Assembly (NCBI GenBank): GCA_030612305.1
Contig: JAUWOG010000135.1
Span: 1 to 6,613 of the forward strand
DNA: 6,613 nucleotides
Source of the DNA: Armatimonadota bacterium
GTDB lineage: Bacteria; Armatimonadota; Zipacnadia; Zipacnadales; UBA11051
Direction: 5' to 3'
The notes below the pieces were generated by a model. The model saw only the letters and a program-made list of their open reading frames with translations, was not told the DNA's origin and did not search any database. Within the stretch, counting starts at the first letter, position 1; each line of letters starts with the position of its first letter. The translations under genes and the position numbers were made by a program. Below, piece after piece: positions 1-4,088 of the stretch.

Positions 1-188
1 AGATCAGCCACGCCAGCGACATGGAAGCCGTCGCGCACAATATCGCCGCTGCACTCACTGACCTCGTCCCCCAGCTCATAGAGGAGAAGAACGCCGTCGT
101 CCTGGGGTTTATCGCCGAGAGCCATCCGGATGGCGAGGTCCGCAACTCCGCCCGCGCAGCCCTCCCTCCTCAACAGCCCGAACAATAG
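1..188 (+). CDS. C-terminal fragment of an unidentified protein (start outside window)
   Basis: An open frame runs in from the left edge (first full codon at position 3) and ends at TAG 186-188, giving 61 residues. It reads as real coding sequence because most codons end in G or C and the composition is that of a soluble protein: an Ala-rich amphipathic stretch with acidic and basic residues (for example MEAVAHNIAAALTDLVPQLI) and a Pro/Gln-rich tail, LPPQQPEQ. I do not recognise the family. The GEVRNSARAAL piece is faintly HEAT-repeat-like, but a single such piece proves nothing. An in-frame ATG at 21-23 could make it a very small separate gene, but the frame stays open upstream of it, so a truncated longer gene is likelier. 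The next gene starts 100 bases downstream, so co-transcription is possible. There is no sign that this is YebC, which often precedes ruvC. Confidence 0.5.
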   Translation, partial: ISHASDMEAVAHNIAAALTDLVPQLIEEKNAVVLGFIAESHPDGEVRNSARAALPPQQPEQ

Positions 189-288
189 CCATTGGCGACT
201 GTGCGCACGCCGCGCCTTGCCCCACACTCTTGTGTGTCATCGTTGTTTCCGTGTTCGCCCCGGCGCGCCATGTAGTGGCGAGGTTCAC

Positions 289-1503
289 ATGTTCAGCGTC
301 TCCACCAGAGTCATCATCATAGCCGTGGCGTTCCTCGAAGGCTGCGGCTGGTATGTGGCCGAGTGGCGCGACCACGCCGACCGCGGGCAACGCATAGAGC
401 TGGTACGCAACCCTCTGGGCATGGTGGCTCGTGCCTGCATCCGTCTCTGGACCAACCGGCGCATGGTGTGGCTACTGGTTGCCCTCTGGGTGGTACACCT
501 GGCGGTCCTGCACATGCTGGTGGGCGTCCGGGCGAAGAGCGTGCACAACCGTATCTTCAGTGGCGTCGTCCCCCGGCAGATGGCATTCGGGCTGTCGCCA
601 CGCTCATTGCAGCCCAACTTCCTCCTGGTGATTCCTGATGACATCGAGCCCGCCCGAACCCTCTCCGCGCGCTTCCCTCGCATCATACATCTCGGCCTGT
701 GTTCCCCGGGCTGGCCTGCCAACACACTGGCACTGGGCCTTTTCGCCTGCGTGATGTTATACGTCGGAATCAGGCGGCCTGAGTGGTTGCGGGACGAACT
801 GCGCCAGCGTATCCGCCTCCCGACCTTGCTGACGCTCGCCGCCTTTCTGGTGCTTGCGGCACGGGGCGTGGCAGTATATCGCGAGACCCACGGCCACCCC
901 TTGCCGATCTACTCCGGCGCACTCTCGATGCTGCTGACGCTGCTATGGCTGCTGCTGGAGGCGGCCTTCGTCGCCTTTGTCTGGCACCTCATCTACCAGA
1001 TCGGCGCGGGGAAGCGCTGGGATGTGCGCAGGGCAATGGTAGTGGCGGCCGACGCCTGGCCCGCGGTCGCCATGCTGCTGATGGTACTCTGTCTGCCGGC
1101 GCCCCTGCTGCGACTGATTCCCAACGAGCTCGCCCATCCGATGACAGTGAACAAGCTCGCTCGGACGCTACCCATCGTCCTCAGCTTTGCCTTTGTGTTC
1201 GTTCCCTGGCTCATCGTCGGAAGCGGCTTGAGCCTGCCGGCGGCTCTCCTCGCCAACTTCCGCGTCTTGCTCAGGCATTGGAGGGATGTGGGCGCTTTCT
1301 GCGCTTTCTACTCAGTGTCAGTTGTCCCGCTCATCTGGCTGATTCTAGCCATTGCAGGGGGGATTTCAGCGGTGGCCCCGGCTCTGCAGATCGGCGAACT
1401 GGTCGGCGAACTCGTGGACGTGGTGATACTACTCACCGTTGCCGGCACATATATGGAACTGTGCCCGGAGGATAAACGTGTCCCCGAATCCTGCATAACT
1501 TGA
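289..1503 (+). CDS. Polytopic membrane protein of unknown function
   Basis: This is a 404-residue integral membrane protein that I cannot assign to a family. ATG 289 is preferred over the further upstream in-frame ATG at 130. It has a GGCGAGG ribosome-binding site at 277-283, five bases away, while the 130 start would overlap the preceding gene by 59 bases and add a non-hydrophobic Cys/Arg-rich leader. Hydrophobic segments lie at about residues 59-80, 144-161, 177-197, 209-236, 254-276, 292-312, 333-365 and 369-388, so six to eight membrane spans. A loop of about 63 residues (81-143) separates the first two, and a positively charged patch (GKRWDVRRA, 241-249) precedes the fifth. The N-terminal 20 residues are also hydrophobic but contain Arg and Glu, so they may be amphipathic. 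The repeated pattern of basic amphipathic helix followed by a long hydrophobic span recalls integral membrane proteins annotated only as DUFs; this is a weak impression. No catalytic motif is visible. A hairpin follows the stop directly, suggesting the transcript ends here. Confidence 0.75.
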   Translation: MFSVSTRVIIIAVAFLEGCGWYVAEWRDHADRGQRIELVRNPLGMVARACIRLWTNRRMVWLLVALWVVHLAVLHMLVGVRAKSVHNRIFSGVVPRQMAFGLSPRSLQPNFLLVIPDDIEPARTLSARFPRIIHLGLCSPGWPANTLALGLFACVMLYVGIRRPEWLRDELRQRIRLPTLLTLAAFLVLAARGVAVYRETHGHPLPIYSGALSMLLTLLWLLLEAAFVAFVWHLIYQIGAGKRWDVRRAMVVAADAWPAVAMLLMVLCLPAPLLRLIPNELAHPMTVNKLARTLPIVLSFAFVFVPWLIVGSGLSLPAALLANFRVLLRHWRDVGAFCAFYSVSVVPLIWLILAIAGGISAVAPALQIGELVGELVDVVILLTVAGTYMELCPEDKRVPESCIT

Positions 1504-1504
1504 C

Positions 1505-1538
1505 GCCGGCGCAGACGCGTCGCCTTGCCTGTGCCGGC
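1505..1538 (+). terminator. Hairpin just after the membrane-protein stop codon, possible terminator
   Basis: GCCGGCGCAG (1505-1514) pairs with CTGTGCCGGC (1529-1538), giving a 10-bp GC-rich stem with one G-U wobble and a 14-base loop. It begins two bases after the TGA at 1501-1503. No T-run follows (the next bases are ACGCTGGGCG), so it is not a classical intrinsic terminator. It could still act with Rho or protect the 3' end of the mRNA. GC-rich DNA forms such stems by chance fairly often, hence the modest confidence. Confidence 0.35.
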
Positions 1539-1678
1539 ACGCTGGGCGCAGGTCAGGGAGAGCCACACGTTCGTGAATTATTCGGGCCAGCCATCCACAC
1601 TGCTCTTAGCTCTGCACACTCACCGCCCTCACCACGCCGGCCCGCATCCCCGGCCCTCTACCACCTGATTGCGCATAT

Positions 1679-1692
1679 CAAACATCGGTTTG
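1679..1692 (+). promoter_or_regulatory. Palindromic LexA-like (SOS box) operator candidate upstream of ruvC
   Basis: CAAACATCGGTTTG is a perfect 5-4-5 inverted repeat (CAAAC / GTTTG around ATCG). It has the same 14-base length and spacing as the LexA/DinR box of Gram-positive bacteria (CGAAC-N4-GTTYG-type). It differs from that box in the left arm at base 2 (A for G) and in part of the central spacer. Its right end overlaps the ruvC -35 hexamer at 1690-1695, a position where a repressor would block RNA polymerase. The same stretch also contains a 10-base direct repeat with 9 of 10 matches (1683-1692 and 1694-1703), one helical turn (11 bp) apart, so CGGT-N7-CGGT is an alternative operator reading. 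ruvAB is under LexA control in E. coli, and ruv genes belong to the SOS regulon in several other bacteria, which fits. No lexA gene is in the window to test this. Confidence 0.4.
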
Positions 1693-1719
1693 GCATCGGT
1701 CTGCCTCGCATGATATAAT
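1690..1719 (+). promoter_or_regulatory. Sigma70-type promoter of the ruvCAB operon
   Basis: The -35 element TTGGCA (1690-1695, 5 of 6 to consensus) and a perfect -10 TATAAT (1714-1719) are separated by 18 bp. The -10 is extended by TG at 1711-1712 (TGATATAAT). It is the best housekeeping promoter I found in the window and stands out in a GC-rich background. The expected start point is near G1726, only about 11 bases before the ruvC ATG, so the mRNA leader is very short. The -35 overlaps the LexA-like palindrome. Confidence 0.75.
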
Positions 1720-1736
1720 CAGCCCGTGATGCTACC

Positions 1737-2303
1737 ATGCGAATCATCGGAATAGACCCCGGCCTGCAGTGCACAGGCTACGGCGTCATCGAGGTCAGCG
1801 GCAGGGACACGAGTCTTCTCGACGGGGGGGTGGTGCGCACTGACGCCGATGCGCCGCTCGAACTGCGCCTGCTCACCATCTACGAGGGCATCATCGAGGT
1901 GCTGGAGGAGTTCAAGCCCGATGCCGCCGCAGTCGAAGAGCTCTACGCCAAGTACAGCCATCCGAGGACCGCAATTCTCATGGGTCACACTCGCGGCGTC
2001 ATCTATCTAGCTGCCGCCGCGCAGCATGTCCCCGTTGCCGCGTACGAGGCGTCGCTGGTGAAGAAGGCGATTACCGGCAGCGGCCGGGCCTCGAAGGAGC
2101 AGGTCAGTCGCATGGTCTCGCGCCTGCTGTCGCTGTCCGAGCCACCGGAGCCGGTGGATGTGACCGACGCTCTGGCACTCGCGATCTGCCACGGCCGGCC
2201 CGTCTCATCCGGCGGCGGACGTCTCCATCCCGACATCGCCGCGCACGAACGACGTGCGTCCGCCGCCATGGGTCCACATCAGAAACGGAGCTCCCGCAAG
2301 TGA
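1737..2303 (+). CDS. ruvC: Holliday junction resolvase RuvC (crossover junction endodeoxyribonuclease)
   Basis: RuvC is a dimeric cytoplasmic endonuclease with an RNase H fold. It nicks two opposing strands of a Holliday junction with Mg2+, finishing recombination together with RuvAB. The protein is 188 residues (E. coli RuvC is 173). The start MRIIGIDPGLQCTGYG is the family's canonical N-terminus, which fixes ATG 1737. The four acidic catalytic residues are present: D7, E67 (in AAAVEELYAK), and D141 and D144 in PVDVTDALALAICH. The middle segment HPRTAILMGHTRGV replaces the more familiar N-x-x-T-A-L-x-L-G-x-A-R-G and looks like the form I recall from Planctomycetota/Armatimonadota. The last 35 or so residues are basic, low-complexity and probably disordered. 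The start lacks a strong Shine-Dalgarno; only GTGAT at 1726-1730 could pair with the extended anti-SD. The gene overlaps ruvA by four bases, so the two are translationally coupled. Confidence 0.96.
   Translation: MRIIGIDPGLQCTGYGVIEVSGRDTSLLDGGVVRTDADAPLELRLLTIYEGIIEVLEEFKPDAAAVEELYAKYSHPRTAILMGHTRGVIYLAAAAQHVPVAAYEASLVKKAITGSGRASKEQVSRMVSRLLSLSEPPEPVDVTDALALAICHGRPVSSGGGRLHPDIAAHERRASAAMGPHQKRSSRK
2285..2290 (+). promoter_or_regulatory. Ribosome-binding site of ruvA, supports the GTG start
   Basis: ACGGAG (2285-2290), inside the 3' end of ruvC, lies nine bases before GTG 2300. No ATG fits the conserved RuvA N-terminus, so this site decides the start. The GTG overlaps the ruvC TGA as GTGA (2300-2303). 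Confidence 0.6.
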
Positions 2304-2914
2304 TACGACGCATCCGTGGACAACTCGTCGAAGTGGGCCCGGATCACGTTCTGCTCCAGGCCGATCATCTCTGCTACCAGGTGCTCGTCGCGCCCGCCAC
2401 TGCCGAGCGGCTTACCGATCGGCCCAGCGGCTCCGAGGTCGAGCTCCATACCTTCTACTACTTCCAGGACGACCAGGCGCGCAGCATTCCGATTCTCATG
2501 GGCTTCGAGACGGAGGCGCATCGCGACTTCTTCGAATGCCTCATCCAGGCGCCGCGTGTCGGCCCGCGTGGCGCACTCCGCAGCATGACCATACCGCTTA
2601 CAACGTATGCCAAGGCCATCGAAATCGGCGACACGCGGACGCTGAAATCGCTGCCGGGGATCGGCGCGGGGACTGCCAAGGCGCTCATCGCGCAGTTGCA
2701 GGGCAAGCTGGGCCGCTTCATCGGCGCTGAGGCACTTGAGGCACTCCCGACCTCCGGAAGCATCAAGAGCGAGGTCGAGGCCGCCGCCGTCGAGATCCTC
2801 CAGCAACTCGGCGTACCGGAGCAGGAAGCCGTGCAATCAGTGCTCGCGCTCCAGAGCACCGGCGTGCAGTATGACGATCCGGAGGAGATCATCAAGGCGG
2901 TCTTGAGAAGCTAG
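2300..2914 (+). CDS. ruvA: Holliday junction branch-migration subunit RuvA
   Basis: RuvA forms tetramers that hold the four-way junction flat and load the RuvB motor. The protein has 204 residues, near the usual 190-205. The N-terminal OB-like domain covers about residues 1-66 and starts MIRRIRGQLVEV. An acidic pin pair, D57-D58, is present, followed by a short extra stretch (RSIP) before LMGF compared with E. coli. Domain II (about 67-140) carries two helix-hairpin-helix motifs, PRVGPRGAL (85-93) and LPGIGAGTAKALI (118-130). The C-terminal RuvB-contacting domain spans about 157-204 (EVEAAAVEILQQLGV...EEIIKAVL). Oddities: the first hairpin has Arg in place of the usual first Gly of GVG, and the second lacks the usual Lys pair after GIG. 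The overall style (GALRSM, LPGIG, AQLQGKLGRF) resembles RuvA of Planctomycetota as I remember it, so this is probably lineage divergence and not decay. Translation is coupled to ruvC through the GTGA overlap. Confidence 0.93.
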   Translation: MIRRIRGQLVEVGPDHVLLQADHLCYQVLVAPATAERLTDRPSGSEVELHTFYYFQDDQARSIPILMGFETEAHRDFFECLIQAPRVGPRGALRSMTIPLTTYAKAIEIGDTRTLKSLPGIGAGTAKALIAQLQGKLGRFIGAEALEALPTSGSIKSEVEAAAVEILQQLGVPEQEAVQSVLALQSTGVQYDDPEEIIKAVLRS

Positions 2915-2925
2915 CCCGGTCGCAC

Positions 2926-2932
2926 AGGGGAA
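2926..2932 (+). promoter_or_regulatory. Ribosome-binding site of ruvB
   Basis: AGGGGAA (2926-2932) sits eight bases before ATG 2941 in the 26-base ruvA-ruvB gap. It supports the chosen start and independent initiation on the shared mRNA. Confidence 0.6.
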
Positions 2933-2940
2933 TCTATACG

Positions 2941-3996
2941 ATGGACGATCAGCCCGGCCGCGAGAGAATAGTCACCGGACACGCGCGCGAAGAGGATGAG
3001 CTCAATGTCGCGCTCCGTCCGCAGACGTTGGAGGAGTACGATGTCGGCCAGCGCCAGCTCATAGATAATCTCCGCATCTCGATTGACGCCGCCCGGCAGC
3101 GCAAGGATGTCCTCGACCACATCCTCTTCCACGGCCCGCCCGGCCTCGGTAAGACCACCCTCGCTCACATCATCGCCAACGAGATGGACTCAGAGATCCA
3201 TCGCACCTCCGGTCCGGCACTCGAGCGCGCCTCGGATCTCGTCGGCATCCTCACCACCCTCGGCCGCGGCGACGTGCTCTTCATAGATGAGATCCATCGC
3301 CTCCCGCGCATCGTCGAGGAGTACCTCTACTCGGCGATGGAGGACTTCCGCATTGACTTCGTGGTGGACAAGGGCCCCTATGCCAAGTCCATCCCGCTGC
3401 ACCTGGAGCCTTTTACGCTCGTCGGGGCCACGACGCGTGCGGGTCTGCTGACGGGTCCGATGCGCGAGCGCTTCGGCATCTTCCATCACATTGACTTCTA
3501 CACCCCCCAGCAGCTTGAGAAGATCGCACACCGCGCGGCGGGTCTGCTGGAGATCGAGATGACGGCGGAGGGTTGCAGCGAGCTGGCGGAGCGCGCGCGC
3601 GGCACCGCACGCATCGTCAACCGCCTGCTGCGGCGCGTTCGCGACTACGCCCAGGTCAAGGGCGACGGCAAGATCACCTGCGAGATAGCCCGTGAGGCGC
3701 TGGGTGCCATGGGCGTGGATGCGACGGGTCTCGACGAGCTTGACCGCAAGTACATCCTGGCGATCATCCACTACTACAACGGCGGCCCGGCAGGGCTGAA
3801 TGCAGTCGCGGCGACACTCGCTGAGGACGAGGGCACGCTCGAGGAGGTCGTCGAGCCGTATCTTCTGAAGCTGGGCTTTGTGATCCGGACTTCGCGGGGC
3901 CGGCAGGTGACGCCGCGCGCCTACGAGCACCTGAAGCTCGAAGCGCCGCAGGACACCAAGGCCGCCGACCCGAGCATCCGGATGGACTTTGAATAG
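2941..3996 (+). CDS. ruvB: Holliday junction DNA helicase RuvB (AAA+ motor)
   Basis: RuvB is the hexameric AAA+ ATPase that pumps DNA through the RuvA-bound junction to drive branch migration. The protein has 351 residues, a normal length. Seen in order: the LRPQTLEEYDVGQ entry motif (25-37, with one more residue before GQ than in the common EYIGQ form), Walker A GPPGLGKTT (65-73), Walker B VLFIDEIHR (112-120), sensor 1 GATTRAG (162-168), arginine finger R175 in TGPMRERFGI, sensor 2 R224 in RGTARIVNRLLRRVRD, and a C-terminal winged-helix domain ending EPYLLKLGFVIRTSRGRQVTPRAYEHL (306-331 region). Every residue needed for ATP turnover is present. Small departures from the commonest sequences are TAR for TPR at sensor 2 and TSRGR for TPRGR in the wing. 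It lies 26 bases after ruvA and is almost certainly in the same operon. Confidence 0.97.
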   Translation: MDDQPGRERIVTGHAREEDELNVALRPQTLEEYDVGQRQLIDNLRISIDAARQRKDVLDHILFHGPPGLGKTTLAHIIANEMDSEIHRTSGPALERASDLVGILTTLGRGDVLFIDEIHRLPRIVEEYLYSAMEDFRIDFVVDKGPYAKSIPLHLEPFTLVGATTRAGLLTGPMRERFGIFHHIDFYTPQQLEKIAHRAAGLLEIEMTAEGCSELAERARGTARIVNRLLRRVRDYAQVKGDGKITCEIAREALGAMGVDATGLDELDRKYILAIIHYYNGGPAGLNAVAATLAEDEGTLEEVVEPYLLKLGFVIRTSRGRQVTPRAYEHLKLEAPQDTKAADPSIRMDFE

Positions 3997-4074
3997 CCTG
4001 CAGCGTTGACGACGCACAAGGTATATCCCCCCTGCGCGGGCAACTATACGGCCACTGTTGCTGCACTCTGAGTC

Positions 4075-4079
4075 GGGAG
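4075..4079 (+). promoter_or_regulatory. Ribosome-binding site of the heparinase-like gene
   Basis: GGGAG (4075-4079) lies nine bases upstream of ATG 4089 and selects this start, since the next in-frame ATGs (from 4266) fall after the hydrophobic leader. The 92-base gap after ruvB contains no convincing terminator and no well-spaced promoter. Confidence 0.55.
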
Positions 4080-4088
4080 TTGACTGCA

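Noticed and set aside
223..236. CACAC-TCTT-GTGTG hairpin between the first two genes
   Set aside because: A 5-bp stem with no T-run after it is too weak to call a terminator.
130..288. Longer start for the membrane protein at ATG 130
   Set aside because: It would overlap the preceding gene by 59 bases, and the added 53 residues are Cys/Arg/Pro-rich and unlike a membrane leader. ATG 289 has a good SD.
783..1475. Alternative + strand frame (230 codons) inside the membrane-protein gene
   Set aside because: Its product is Arg/Ala/Pro/Gly-rich without structure, while the overlapping frame gives clean membrane spans and a proper start with SD.
1500..1718. Small open frame (72 codons, TTG start) in the gap before ruvC
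   Set aside because: No SD, low-complexity product, runs through the ruvC promoter, and starts inside the preceding stop region.
4006..4050. TTGACG (4006-4011) with TATACG (4045-4050) as a promoter for the lyase-like gene
   Set aside because: The spacer is 33 bp, far too long, and the nearer TATATC (4022-4027) is only 10 bp away.
2934..4050. CTATACG occurring shortly before both ruvB (2934-2940) and the lyase-like gene (4044-4050)
   Set aside because: A seven-base match at different distances from the starts is expected by chance and has no promoter-like partner.
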